35,652 nt of DNA from Alphaproteobacteria bacterium. Its GTDB lineage: Bacteria > Pseudomonadota > Alphaproteobacteria > Rhodospirillales > Magnetovibrionaceae. The first letter of the stretch is position 1. The number at the start of each line of letters is the position of its first letter. The translations under genes were made by a program, and so were the position numbers. Below are positions 15,251 to 22,995 of the stretch, piece after piece. Location of the stretch: positions 1 through 35,652 of the forward strand of contig JADGBG010000020.1 in the NCBI GenBank assembly GCA_015231605.1. Reading direction: 5' to 3'. Below the pieces are notes generated by a model, which was given only the letters and a program-made list of their open reading frames with translations, was not told the origin of the DNA and ran no database searches.

Positions 15251-16231
15251 CTAGATATCGAAATTGATCATTTGGCCCATCACGAACACGCCCGCGCCCA
15301 TCATGCCCAGCCCGATGAACACCAGGTGGATGCCTTCGCCGAACAGCACCGCGACGTAGGCCGGGTTGACCAACGACAGCATCCCCAGCACCGCGAACGG
15401 AAGGGCGGCGATGATGGCGGCGGACGACTTGGCTTCAGAGCTCAGCGCCTGGATCTTGTCCTTCATGCGCTTGCGGTCGCGCAGCACTTCGGACAGGTTG
15501 TCGAGCGTGTCCGCCAGATTGCCGCCGGTCTGTTTCTGGATTTGCAGCACGATGGCGAAGAACTTGAATTCCGCCGTCGGGACGCGCTTCAACGCGCGCA
15601 CCAGAATTTCTTCGAGGGTCATGCCGAGTTTCTGGCCCTCGACGATCATGGTGAACTCCTCGCCCAACGGACCGTGGAATTCCCGCGAGATGATCGCCAG
15701 GCATTCGCCCACCGGCAGGCCGGAGCGGATGCCGCGCGTGATGACGTCGATGGCTTCGGCGAAGTGGCTGGTGAAATCGTTCTGACGGCTTTTCGCCATG
15801 CGCCCGAGAATGATCTTGGGCACGCCGAACGCGCCGACGACGAACGCCGCGGGAACCGCGGGCATGGGCGCGCCGGCGAAGAACGAGACCGCCGCCAGCA
15901 CCACGCCCAGGCCAAGGCTGCCGAGGATCAAGGCGCTGGGTTCGATCTGCAACCCGGCCTGAAGCAGGGCGGCTTCGATCTTTTCGCTCATACCCTCGTC
16001 TTTTTTCTCGGCGCCGATGCCCTTGAGCTTATCCTGGATGCGTTTCTGGCGGCGGCTTTCGGCCTTGGCGGAAACGCTGCCGCTGGATGCGACCGAACCG
16101 ATGGCGTCGATGCGCTTCTTCAGCCGCACTTTGGGTTTCATGCCCACCATGACCATGGAACCGATGCCGACGACCAGGATCAGAATGACGCCCGCGACCA
16201 GACCCAGCAGAACGGGAAGCGAGATGTCCAT
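15251..16231 (-). CDS. tadB: TadB, inner-membrane platform protein (T2SS F family)
   Basis: The second platform protein of the Flp pilus machine. Of 326 residues, an N-terminal helix lies at about 5-28, then a basic linker with AESRRQKRIQDKLKG, paired helices at about 100-130, the T2SSF cytoplasmic domain (AEAIDVITRGIRSGLPVGECLAIISREFHGPLGEEF, then ILVRALKRVPTAEFKFFAIVLQIQKQTGGNLADTLDNLSEVLRDR, both TadB hallmarks), and C-terminal helices at about 265-320. The ATG at 16229-16231 follows the CpaF stop by two bases, indicating a tight operon. TadC follows after 16 bases. Confidence 0.93.
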   Translation of the reverse strand: MDISLPVLLGLVAGVILILVVGIGSMVMVGMKPKVRLKKRIDAIGSVASSGSVSAKAESRRQKRIQDKLKGIGAEKKDEGMSEKIEAALLQAGLQIEPSALILGSLGLGVVLAAVSFFAGAPMPAVPAAFVVGAFGVPKIILGRMAKSRQNDFTSHFAEAIDVITRGIRSGLPVGECLAIISREFHGPLGEEFTMIVEGQKLGMTLEEILVRALKRVPTAEFKFFAIVLQIQKQTGGNLADTLDNLSEVLRDRKRMKDKIQALSSEAKSSAAIIAALPFAVLGMLSLVNPAYVAVLFGEGIHLVFIGLGMMGAGVFVMGQMINFDI

Positions 16232-16233
16232 GG

Positions 16234-17739
16234 TTACAACCCACCGCCGAACTTGAGCGCGTTCGCCAGCTTTTCCTCAAGTCCGTAGTAGCGCGCCTTG
16301 TCCCAGAACGACGGGCGCAGGCCACTGAACTTGTGCCGGCCGGTCAGCTTGCCATTGGCGTCCTCGCCTTCGATCTCGTAGACGCAGAGATCCTGCAACG
16401 TCACCACGTCGCCTTCCATGCCGATCACTTCGGTGAGGTGGGTGATCTTGCGCGAGCCGTCGCGCAGGCGCGCGGCCTGGACGATGATGTTGACCGCGCC
16501 GGAAATCTGTTCGCGCATGGCCTTAGACGGCAGGTTGTATCCGCCCATCATGATCATGTTTTCCACGCGCGAGATGGCTTCGCGCGGGTTGTTGGCGTGG
16601 ACCGTGCCCATGGACCCGTCGTGGCCGGTGTTCATCGCTTGCAGCAAGTCGAACGCTTCGGGTCCGCGCACTTCGCCGACGATGATGCGTTCCGGGCGCA
16701 TGCGCAGGCAGTTCTTGACCAGATCGCGCATGGTGATCTCGCCCTTGCCTTCCAGGTTGGGCGGGCGGGTTTCCAGGCGCACCACGTGGGGCTGCTGCAA
16801 TTGCAGTTCGGCCGAATCCTCGCACGTGATGATGCGTTCCGCCGAATCGATGTGGCCGGTCATGCAGTTCAACAGCGTGGTCTTGCCCGAACCCGTGCCG
16901 CCGGAAATCAGGCAGTTCAGCCGGATCGCGGAAATCACCTCCAGCACCGCCTTGAGTTCCGCCGTGATGGAGCCGAATTGCAGAAGGTTCTGGAGCGTCA
17001 GCTTGTCTTTTTTGAACTTACGGATGGTGAGCGCGGTGCCGTCAATGGCCAGCGGCGGCGCGATGACGTTGACGCGCGAACCGTCCGCCAGGCGGGCATC
17101 GCAGATGGGGCTGGCTTCGTCGACGCGGCGGCCCACGGCGGACACGATGCGTTGGCAGATGTTCATCAGCTGCGCCTGGTCGCGGAACTTGACGTCGGTG
17201 AGCTCCATCTTGCCGCTGACTTCGATGTAGGTGGTGTTGGGGCCGTTGACCATGAGGTCCGCGATGTCGTCGCGCGCGAGCAGGGGCTCCAGCGGGCCGA
17301 ATCCCAGAATGTCGTTGCAGATGTCCTGGATGACGGTTTGTTGTTCCTGGAGGCTCAAGACCAATCCCCGCATGGAGATGATCTCGCTCACCATGTCGGT
17401 GATTTCCTCGCGCACCTGGTCGGGGGTCAGGGAACTCAATTCCGCCAGGTCGACGGCCTCCATCAGGTCGTTGAAAACGTTGACCTTGATTTCGTCCAGC
17501 TTTTCCTTGGCCTCGGCGCTGAGCTTGGGCGCGGCCTGGGATTCGGGCTTGGCGGGGGTCTTGGGCTTGGGCGGCGGCGCGGCCTTTTTCGGTTCCTGGG
17601 CGGCCGGTTTGGAGGCCGCGGCCGGGCCGGGCGCCGGGGAGGGTGCCGGTTTCGGTTCCTTGGGTTCAACCTTCTGGCCGCCGCCGAAACCCTTCGGGGG
17701 CGTGATGCCGGGTCCACCTGTGCCGCGTTTGCCAAACAT
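16234..17739 (-). CDS. cpaF: CpaF/TadA secretion ATPase
   Basis: The hexameric cytoplasmic ATPase that powers Flp pilus assembly. Of 501 residues, a low-complexity Pro/Lys/Ala-rich tail occupies about 1-75, then the N-terminal domain (about 75-260) with FGPLEPLLARDDIADLMVNGP, then the RecA-like domain with Walker A GGTGSGKT at 280-287, an Asp box around the ITCEDSAELQL segment, Walker B-like RIIVGEVRGPEAFDLLQAMNTGHDGSMGTVHANN (with His box) and the C-terminal arm. The Pro-rich extension is longer than in many CpaF proteins and is probably disordered. It lies between cpaE (63 bases upstream) and tadB (2 bases downstream). Confidence 0.95.
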   Translation of the reverse strand: MFGKRGTGGPGITPPKGFGGGQKVEPKEPKPAPSPAPGPAAASKPAAQEPKKAAPPPKPKTPAKPESQAAPKLSAEAKEKLDEIKVNVFNDLMEAVDLAELSSLTPDQVREEITDMVSEIISMRGLVLSLQEQQTVIQDICNDILGFGPLEPLLARDDIADLMVNGPNTTYIEVSGKMELTDVKFRDQAQLMNICQRIVSAVGRRVDEASPICDARLADGSRVNVIAPPLAIDGTALTIRKFKKDKLTLQNLLQFGSITAELKAVLEVISAIRLNCLISGGTGSGKTTLLNCMTGHIDSAERIITCEDSAELQLQQPHVVRLETRPPNLEGKGEITMRDLVKNCLRMRPERIIVGEVRGPEAFDLLQAMNTGHDGSMGTVHANNPREAISRVENMIMMGGYNLPSKAMREQISGAVNIIVQAARLRDGSRKITHLTEVIGMEGDVVTLQDLCVYEIEGEDANGKLTGRHKFSGLRPSFWDKARYYGLEEKLANALKFGGGL

Positions 17740-17802
17740 TGTCTTCGAATGTTCCGTTGTTCTCGTGCCCTCGGCGCCGGATCAAGTCTACGCCAAGCGG
17801 GC

Positions 17803-19002
17803 CTATTTCTTGAAGAGGGAGGACAAAAGCCCGCCGGCCGGTTTTTGCTTCTTCAATTTGGTGATGGCTTCCTTGCCGCTGACCATCTTGGCCAGTGTCT
17901 CCACGCTTTCCGTCACCGGGGATTTCGGGGCCGCCGAGCGCAGAACCTCACCGTTGTTCATGGCGGCGGCGAGCGCCTCGCCATCGAACGGAATGGTCAA
18001 CGCCGGGGCCTGTCCGAGGACGTCCTTGAAGTCCTTTTCGCCGAGCTCGCCTTTTTTCAACTCGCCCACGCGGTTGAGCACCAAACGGGTCGGGTGTTCC
18101 AGTCCGCGATTGGGGGCGAGGAACTCCACCAAGTTCTTGCCGTCGCGCAGGGTGTACAGGTCCGGCTGGCCCACCAGGACCGTTTCGTCGGCATCCACCA
18201 GCAAATCCTGGGTCCAGGTGGTCCAGGCGTGCGGCACGTCGAGGATCACATAGCTGGCCATTTCCTTGACCACATGGATCACGCGTTCCAGGGTCTGGGG
18301 CGTGATTTCCACGCCGCTGTTGAGCCGCCCCGGCGCGCACAGGATCGAGACGTTCTTGGTTCCCGTTTCCAGGAACCGCATCAACAGGCTTTCGTCCAGG
18401 TTGGCCGACTGGTTGAGCGCGTCGGCGATGGTCTGGTGGGGCTGAATGTTGTAGCTCAGCGCCGCCGTGCCGAAGGGGATGTCCAAATCGACGATGATCA
18501 CGTCCTCGTCATAGAGTTGAGCCAGTTCGAACGCCACGTTGTGCGCCAGGGTGGAGCTGCCGGCCCCGCCCCGCATCCCGAAAAACGCGATGGTGCGGCT
18601 TTTCGCCTGGGCGGACTTTTCGGCGAAGGTGTCCACCACGGCGGCCTTCAGCTCCTCGGCCGTGACGGTTTCCAGGAAATACTGGCTGATGCCGGATTCG
18701 ATCAGCGTCTTGAACAGGTTGATGTCGTTTTCCGCGCCGATCAGGATGACCCGCGTGCCCGGCTGGCAGACATCGGCCAGCATATTGAGTTCCTCGAACA
18801 GGGCCTCGTCCTCGGCCGTGGATTCGATGATCAGCAGGTCCGGCGTGGAATGTTCGGACAGGTACGCGACCGCGGCGTCCATGCCGCCGTCCTCGATCAT
18901 GGTGGAAGACCGCAGGAAGATGCGGTCCTCGCTCATGTCCTGGACCGCTTCGCGCACGGCGTCGGTCAGCGTGAACGCGCCGATATGGATTCTGAGAATC
19001 AC
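17803..19002 (-). CDS. cpaE: CpaE/TadZ pilus localisation ATPase-like protein
   Basis: Helps place the Flp pilus machine in the cell; belongs to the ParA/MinD superfamily with an atypical receiver in front. Of 399 residues, the receiver-like domain lies at about 1-125, with the usual phospho-Asp position occupied by Glu (DLLIIESTAED), so phosphorylation is unlikely. The ParA-like domain follows with a deviant Walker A FGMRGGAGSSTLAHN, in which both signature lysines are missing (Arg and Ser instead), as often seen in TadZ proteins; ATP hydrolysis may be weak or absent. VIIVDLDIPFGTAAL is the Walker A' region. The GTG at 19000-19002 has a strong GGGAGG 5 bases upstream. cpaD lies 41 bases upstream. 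Confidence 0.9.
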   Translation of the reverse strand: MILRIHIGAFTLTDAVREAVQDMSEDRIFLRSSTMIEDGGMDAAVAYLSEHSTPDLLIIESTAEDEALFEELNMLADVCQPGTRVILIGAENDINLFKTLIESGISQYFLETVTAEELKAAVVDTFAEKSAQAKSRTIAFFGMRGGAGSSTLAHNVAFELAQLYDEDVIIVDLDIPFGTAALSYNIQPHQTIADALNQSANLDESLLMRFLETGTKNVSILCAPGRLNSGVEITPQTLERVIHVVKEMASYVILDVPHAWTTWTQDLLVDADETVLVGQPDLYTLRDGKNLVEFLAPNRGLEHPTRLVLNRVGELKKGELGEKDFKDVLGQAPALTIPFDGEALAAAMNNGEVLRSAAPKSPVTESVETLAKMVSGKEAITKLKKQKPAGGLLSSLFKK

Positions 19003-19043
19003 GTCTGCCTCCCGATCTCAACCGTCCGCATCATGTGCCGTCC

Positions 19044-19667
19044 TCACTTCCCCGTGGTCGTCGTGGACGCCCCGCCGGCGCTGTACTTGCCGATGGCCGC
19101 GTCGGAACTGGCCGCGCCGCCGCCGCTCATCGGCTTGGCGCGCAGGAAGTCGTCTGGGTCCGCCGCCATCAAGGCCTTGTTGCGCTGGGTGGCGCAGCCG
19201 TAATTGCCGTGCGGCTTGTTGCCGGGGGTGAAGGTTGCGTTACCGGACCAGTCGCCGCATTCCGGGGCCACGGCCTTGGCGGCGGTGAAGCTCAACACCA
19301 CGATGGGGGTGGCGACGGTGGTCTCGCCGATCATCGTCAACTCGCTTTCGCGAAACCCGTTTTGCGTCAACACCGCGTACGCCGCCTCAAGATCTTGGGC
19401 TTCCACGGTCACCTGACCCTGGCCGCGCCCGGCGAAATCGCGCAGGAACGCGCGGAATCGCCCGGCGTCGGTCGTGTTCAGGCGCGTGCCCTCGTCGGGC
19501 AGTTCGATGGACAACGTCACCCGTTCCCGCGCCACCTGGATCGGGTGGGTTTCCCGGTAATCGTATCCTTCGGGCTTCGGCTCGGCGCATCCGGTCAACA
19601 GGGCGGCGCCAAGGCCCAGGACGGCCAGCGAACGGACGGGGGCGGTCAGGGGGCTGCGCTTCGTCAT
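19044..19667 (-). CDS. cpaD: CpaD-family pilus assembly lipoprotein
   Basis: An outer-membrane or periplasmic lipoprotein of the tad system, thought to assist the CpaC secretin. Of 207 residues, the signal peptide ends in the lipobox LLTGC. The mature protein has the CpaD signature YDYRETHPIQVARERVTLSIEL just after the lipidated Cys, and a C-terminal conserved block with PECGDWSGN followed by NYGCATQRNKALMAADPDDFLRAKP. The ATG at 19665-19667 has GGAG 9 bases upstream that overlaps the end of cpaC, so translation is linked. The tail is rich in Gly/Ser/Thr and likely disordered. Confidence 0.9.
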   Translation of the reverse strand: MTKRSPLTAPVRSLAVLGLGAALLTGCAEPKPEGYDYRETHPIQVARERVTLSIELPDEGTRLNTTDAGRFRAFLRDFAGRGQGQVTVEAQDLEAAYAVLTQNGFRESELTMIGETTVATPIVVLSFTAAKAVAPECGDWSGNATFTPGNKPHGNYGCATQRNKALMAADPDDFLRAKPMSGGGAASSDAAIGKYSAGGASTTTTGK

Positions 19668-19673
19668 GTCCGC

Positions 19674-21149
19674 TTACTCCATGATGTGGCCATACGGCCC
19701 GGCCAGAGGGGTGGCGTAGGGCGGCAGTTCGGTCCTGGTGTACTGCTTGTGCAGACGCCCCAGCAGGTAATAGTCGATGTCGCTGGCCATGGCGAAGCCG
19801 TCGGTCGGCAGCGCCATGCGGGCGTCGTGGCCCACGGGCTTGGCGAGATAGGCCGTGACGACGATGACCAGTTCGGTTTCTTCGTTCTTGAAGGCTTCAC
19901 TGCGGAACAACGCCCCCAGGACCGGGACGTCCTTCAGCCCGGGAACGCCATCGATGGTGTTGTTGATGTCGTTCTGGATCAGACCCGAGATCATCATGGA
20001 GCCGCCGGACGGCAGGTCGACGGTGGTCTTGGTTTCCTTCTTGGTCGTGCCATAAGGGGTCAAGGTCTTGTCGATGGCCGAGTTTTCCGTGGAAATCTGC
20101 AGGTTGATGCGGCCGTCGTCCAATACGGTGGGGGTGAATTTGAGGCCCACGCCGTAGGGGATCTGCGTGTAGACCGCATTGCCGTTCTGGTCCGTGCCCG
20201 ATTGCTGGGGGAACGTGCCGCCCGCCAGGAAACTGGCGGCGCTGCCGGAAATGGCGGTCAACGTCGGTTCCGCCAAGGTTTTGGCTAGGCCGTTTTCTTC
20301 GAGCACGCGGTAGGCGATCGCACCGAAGCCGGTGAGGTGAGGAATCAGCGTGCCAGACGCATACTTGGCGGTTTCGAGGAACGGCTTGTAGGCGATGCTG
20401 GCCATCGACAACGTGCCGGCCGGGCGATTGGCGATGTTGAACGAATAATCGAAGTTGAAGCCCAACTGCTTGATGGCGGTGCGCTTGATTTCCGCCACAC
20501 GGACCTGCATGACCACCTGACGGCTGCCCAGGATTTCCAGGTTGTTGATGATGTTGGCGGCGCCGCCGGCGTATCGTCCCGCGATGTCCACGGCCTGGGA
20601 CGACGCGCCGGGGCTGCGCACGAAGCCGTTCAGCATGACGGTGCCGCGTTGGGCGGTGACGTCGATTTTGTCTTCGGGCAGGATTTCCGCGATGGCCGCG
20701 CGGATGCCGCTGACGTCGACGTCCACCTGGATGTCGCCTTGGAACACGATGTTGCCCGTGGCATCCTCGAAAATCAGGGACGTCGCGCCGGGCGCGCGGC
20801 CGAGGATGAAGACGTATTTCTTGTCCGTGCCCTCGGACTTGCGGACCTCCGCCACGTTGGGCTGGCCGATCCACACCTTGTCCACGGTTTCGGGCAGGCG
20901 CACCAGGGCGTATTTGTCGATCGGCACGCGGATCAGGTCCGTTTTGTCGTCCACGATCCATTCGGACGAAGCCTGGGGTTCGGGCTGGGCGGTGGTGAAC
21001 GTGGGGATGGGCGCGCTGGCCACGCTTTGCGGCAGGGCGGCGGTGGGGGTCTGCGCGCGCCCGGGAACCTGCTGCGCGTGGGCGCCGAACGCCACGGCGG
21101 CGGCCAAGCCCATGGGCAAAAGCATGCGGGTGGTTCGTGATGTTCTCAT
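19674..21149 (-). CDS. cpaC: CpaC/RcpA outer-membrane secretin
   Basis: Forms the outer-membrane channel through which the Flp pilus emerges. Of 491 residues, a signal peptide occupies about 1-25 (cut after AHA), followed by the N-terminal secretin domain (VDDKTDLIRVPIDKYALVRLPETVDKVWIGQPNVAEV), a BON-like domain (IRAAIAEILPEDKIDVTAQRGTVMLNGFV) and the secretin core (QVVMQVRVAEIKRTAIKQLGFNFDY, then VPGLKDVPVLGALFRSEAFKNEETELVIVVTAYLAKPV). The last motif is the secretin family hallmark. Its ATG overlaps the cpaB stop by one base (TAATG), so the genes are translationally coupled. Confidence 0.95.
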   Translation of the reverse strand: MRTSRTTRMLLPMGLAAAVAFGAHAQQVPGRAQTPTAALPQSVASAPIPTFTTAQPEPQASSEWIVDDKTDLIRVPIDKYALVRLPETVDKVWIGQPNVAEVRKSEGTDKKYVFILGRAPGATSLIFEDATGNIVFQGDIQVDVDVSGIRAAIAEILPEDKIDVTAQRGTVMLNGFVRSPGASSQAVDIAGRYAGGAANIINNLEILGSRQVVMQVRVAEIKRTAIKQLGFNFDYSFNIANRPAGTLSMASIAYKPFLETAKYASGTLIPHLTGFGAIAYRVLEENGLAKTLAEPTLTAISGSAASFLAGGTFPQQSGTDQNGNAVYTQIPYGVGLKFTPTVLDDGRINLQISTENSAIDKTLTPYGTTKKETKTTVDLPSGGSMMISGLIQNDINNTIDGVPGLKDVPVLGALFRSEAFKNEETELVIVVTAYLAKPVGHDARMALPTDGFAMASDIDYYLLGRLHKQYTRTELPPYATPLAGPYGHIME

Positions 21150-22156
21150 TATTCCTCGACCCCCTCCGTGACGCCACGGTAAATGGTGACCTTCGCGCCG
21201 CCGCCGGGGGGCGGGGCGGCGGGCGCCGTGCCGGCGCCGGGCATTTGGATGTCCTCGGGCGCGGGGATGAAGGCGCTGGCGGCCTGTTCCTGTTCCTGAT
21301 CCTGATCCTGATCCATCCCCTCGGCGCCGTCCTTGCGCGGGTCCATGCCGCTGGCGAAGGCCTTGAAATGGCTCAGCAAGGGGCTGACCTCGACGTCGGT
21401 GACGAAGCTGATTCCGTCCTTCGTGTCGCCCGGCTCGGCGGAGCGCAAAACCAGGGACAGCTTGCCCATGGCCTTCGCCGTGGTGATGATTTCGGCCTGT
21501 TTGGGCGTGACCTCCAGCAAAACCGTTTTCGACAGGGCCGCGCCCTTTTCGAATTCGCTGACCTTTTGGTCGATGGCGAGAACGTTGAGATCGTGCAGGA
21601 TGGTTTCGCTGACGTGCTGCATGGCGATGAGCTCGCCGGTTGGCGCGCCGGCTTCCGTCGCCGCCCGCTTGAACATGGTGTGGGTCAGCACCAAATCGAT
21701 CCGGTCGCCGGGCATGATGAACCCGGATGACGCCGTGTCGGCCGCGGTCTTGACCGACACCGCCCGCATGCCGGGGGCCAGGCTGCCCGGCATGAAGCCT
21801 GGCTTGTCGGACTTGTAGAGCTTCGCCAGGGTGATGGGTTCGCCCTTGACGATGGCCCGGCGGACCACGTGCTTGTCCTTGATCAGCGCGGGAAGGGGGT
21901 TGTCCTTCTTGTCGCGCGCCATGAAGGTTTCCTGGATCGCGTCATCGGGCCAGGGTTGCCAGGCAACGTTCTTGTCGTTGATCACGGTCCCCGCGGGCAG
22001 GTCGGCGCCGGCGACCAGAACCTGGCTGGTCGGCGTCTTGGGCGCGCGCGCGGCGGTTTCTTCCTGCTGGGTCGTGATGTAGCTGCGCAGCAGATACGCC
22101 GTCCCCCCGGCGAGGATGATCGCCGCGAATATCAGGCCGATGACGACGCCTCTCAT
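21149..22156 (-). CDS. cpaB: CpaB/RcpC pilus assembly protein (SAF domain)
   Basis: A periplasmic, membrane-anchored accessory protein of the Flp pilus secretin. Of 335 residues, one N-terminal helix (MRGVVIGLIFAAIILAGGTAYLL) is followed by an SAF domain with SQVLVAGADLPAGTVINDKNVAWQPWP, the RcpC beta region (IDLVLTHTM..., then VLLEVTPKQAEIITTAKAMGKLSLVLRSAEP), and a C-terminal low-complexity tail with Asp/Gln/Glu repeats and Pro/Ala. The ATG at 22154-22156 is chosen because the membrane helix starts there and GGGGAG lies 11 bases upstream; the frame stays open to 22297 without family features. It is the first gene of the minus-strand tad operon. Confidence 0.92.
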   Translation of the reverse strand: MRGVVIGLIFAAIILAGGTAYLLRSYITTQQEETAARAPKTPTSQVLVAGADLPAGTVINDKNVAWQPWPDDAIQETFMARDKKDNPLPALIKDKHVVRRAIVKGEPITLAKLYKSDKPGFMPGSLAPGMRAVSVKTAADTASSGFIMPGDRIDLVLTHTMFKRAATEAGAPTGELIAMQHVSETILHDLNVLAIDQKVSEFEKGAALSKTVLLEVTPKQAEIITTAKAMGKLSLVLRSAEPGDTKDGISFVTDVEVSPLLSHFKAFASGMDPRKDGAEGMDQDQDQEQEQAASAFIPAPEDIQMPGAGTAPAAPPPGGGAKVTIYRGVTEGVEE

Positions 22157-22466
22157 AGTGGCCGTGGCTCCCCGTTTCGCCCTACACGTCCGCGCGGTCG
22201 CCCAAGGCAGGTTCCGCACGTTCCATCCCCGGTCTTGTATAGCGTTGATTTCGTTAAAGAAACGTGCACGCCTTCCCCCAACCACCGGGACTCGCATAAC
22301 ACTTTACCCGAATATTCGGCGGTGGCGCAAAAAAATCTTTTCGTTTCAGCGTCTAACATGGTTCATTCCGGACGGGGGCGCCGTTGGCGGGGTGGACATT
22401 CATGGGGCCGGCGGCCGGTGTTTCGTGGTAGGGTTCCAGTGGTTTTTTCGGTAGTGGGATATCGCC
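22157..22466. promoter_or_regulatory. 310-base divergent control region between cpaB and the DUF6166 gene
   Basis: No credible gene is seen here. The region must hold the promoter of the seven-gene cpa/tad operon (minus strand) and probably that of the DUF6166 gene (plus strand). It contains a 12-base palindrome CCGAATATTCGG at 22308-22319. A TATACA on the minus strand (22236-22241) is a possible -10 for cpaB, without a good -35. Assignments are inferred. Confidence 0.45.
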
Positions 22467-22811
22467 ATGTCAACTTACATGGGACTGCGCCTGGGCGAAG
22501 TGACACGCGTCACTGTCGATGGCGACGAACTGAATCCGCGTCTCGATTTGCGGTGCTTGTCCGAGGACGGCTTCGAATGGGGGTACGTGGGCAGCGGCCC
22601 GTACCAACTGGCGCTGGCGATTTTGGCCCATGAATTGGGGGAACAGCGCGCGCTTGGGAACTATCGCTCCTTTTGCGAAAACACCGTCGCGCGACTGCGC
22701 CTGGACCATTGGGTGCTGGAAGGCGATCAGATCGAAATGTCGCTCCAGGGCGTGGTCGAAGTGAACATGACCCTCGAGGAACTGCTCGACAAGGTGCGTG
22801 GGGTTTCCTGA
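22467..22811 (+). CDS. DUF6166-domain protein of unknown function
   Basis: A 114-residue protein, probably cytosolic, with no signal peptide or membrane helix. The central segment (GFEWGYVGSGPYQLALAILAHELGEQ) matches the DUF6166 pattern of an aromatic-rich turn, then G-S-G-P-x-Q-L-A-L-A-I-L; it is followed by a basic helix (ENTVARLRL) and a short C-terminal helix with LEELLDKVRG. No function is established for this family. The ATG at 22467 has a GTGGGA 7 bases upstream. It is divergent from the cpa operon and followed by a hairpin with T-rich tail, so it is probably a single-gene unit. A GTGA-N6-TCAC palindrome falls within codons 12-16. Confidence 0.65.
   Translation: MSTYMGLRLGEVTRVTVDGDELNPRLDLRCLSEDGFEWGYVGSGPYQLALAILAHELGEQRALGNYRSFCENTVARLRLDHWVLEGDQIEMSLQGVVEVNMTLEELLDKVRGVS
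22500..22513. promoter_or_regulatory. Candidate Crp-type palindrome GTGAC-N4-GTCAC within the start of the DUF6166 gene
   Basis: GTGACACGCGTCAC has the same 5-4-5 layout as the site at 9930-9943. It encodes ordinary residues (V-T-R-V-T) and lies 344 bases from the cpaB start, so it may be coincidental. Confidence 0.25.
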
Positions 22812-22813
22812 CG

Positions 22814-22848
22814 GGGCGAGCGGGTGAACCTGATCGCCCTTATCTTTT
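22814..22848 (+). terminator. Intrinsic terminator of the DUF6166 gene
   Basis: The outer stem GGGCGA/TCGCCC (22814-22819 with 22834-22839) encloses a 2-base mismatch and the inner stem GGGT/ACCT (with one G-T pair), followed by TTATCTTTT at 22840-22848. It starts two bases after the stop. Loop and right arm closely match the hairpin at 7561-7592. Confidence 0.65.
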
Positions 22849-22978
22849 CGCCCCCTCAAGCGCCGGGCGGGCGCATCCGCGCCCTTGGCTCGCTCCGCGC
22901 GGCCTTGATGGCCGTTGGAAAGCCTTCGTCCAGGCGGCGATATCGGCGTATTTTCCGTCACCCGATCGCCCTGCGTTT
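22849..22978. repeat. Structured repeat-like intergenic element
   Basis: Non-coding GC-rich segment between the DUF6166 terminator and the end of the STT3-like gene. It contains hairpins GGGCGC-ATCC-GCGCCC (22869-22884) and CGGCC-TTGAT-GGCCG (22900-22914). Near its right edge, ACCCGATCGCCCTG (22960-22973) repeats the arm of the 7561-7592 hairpin. This density of stems and shared arm resembles a dispersed palindromic element, but only partial copies exist in this window. Confidence 0.35.
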
Positions 22979-22995
22979 CCTGACACCAGGTCAGG
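22979..22995 (-). terminator. Small hairpin overlapping the stop of the STT3-like gene
   Basis: A perfect 6-bp stem, CCTGAC (22979-22984) with GTCAGG (22990-22995), loop ACCAG, spans the stop codon at 22991-22993. No T-run follows on the minus strand, so a terminator role is uncertain. Confidence 0.25.

Noticed and set aside
16333-19203. A very long open frame on the plus strand opposite cpaF and cpaE
   Set aside because: It is a shadow of high-GC minus-strand genes with strong family matches; its translation is rich in His, Arg and Gly without domains.
22849-22990. Extension of a coding frame through the intergenic element on either strand
   Set aside because: Translations are Arg/Pro/Gly-rich, lack a start with a ribosome site and contain the hairpins of a non-coding element.
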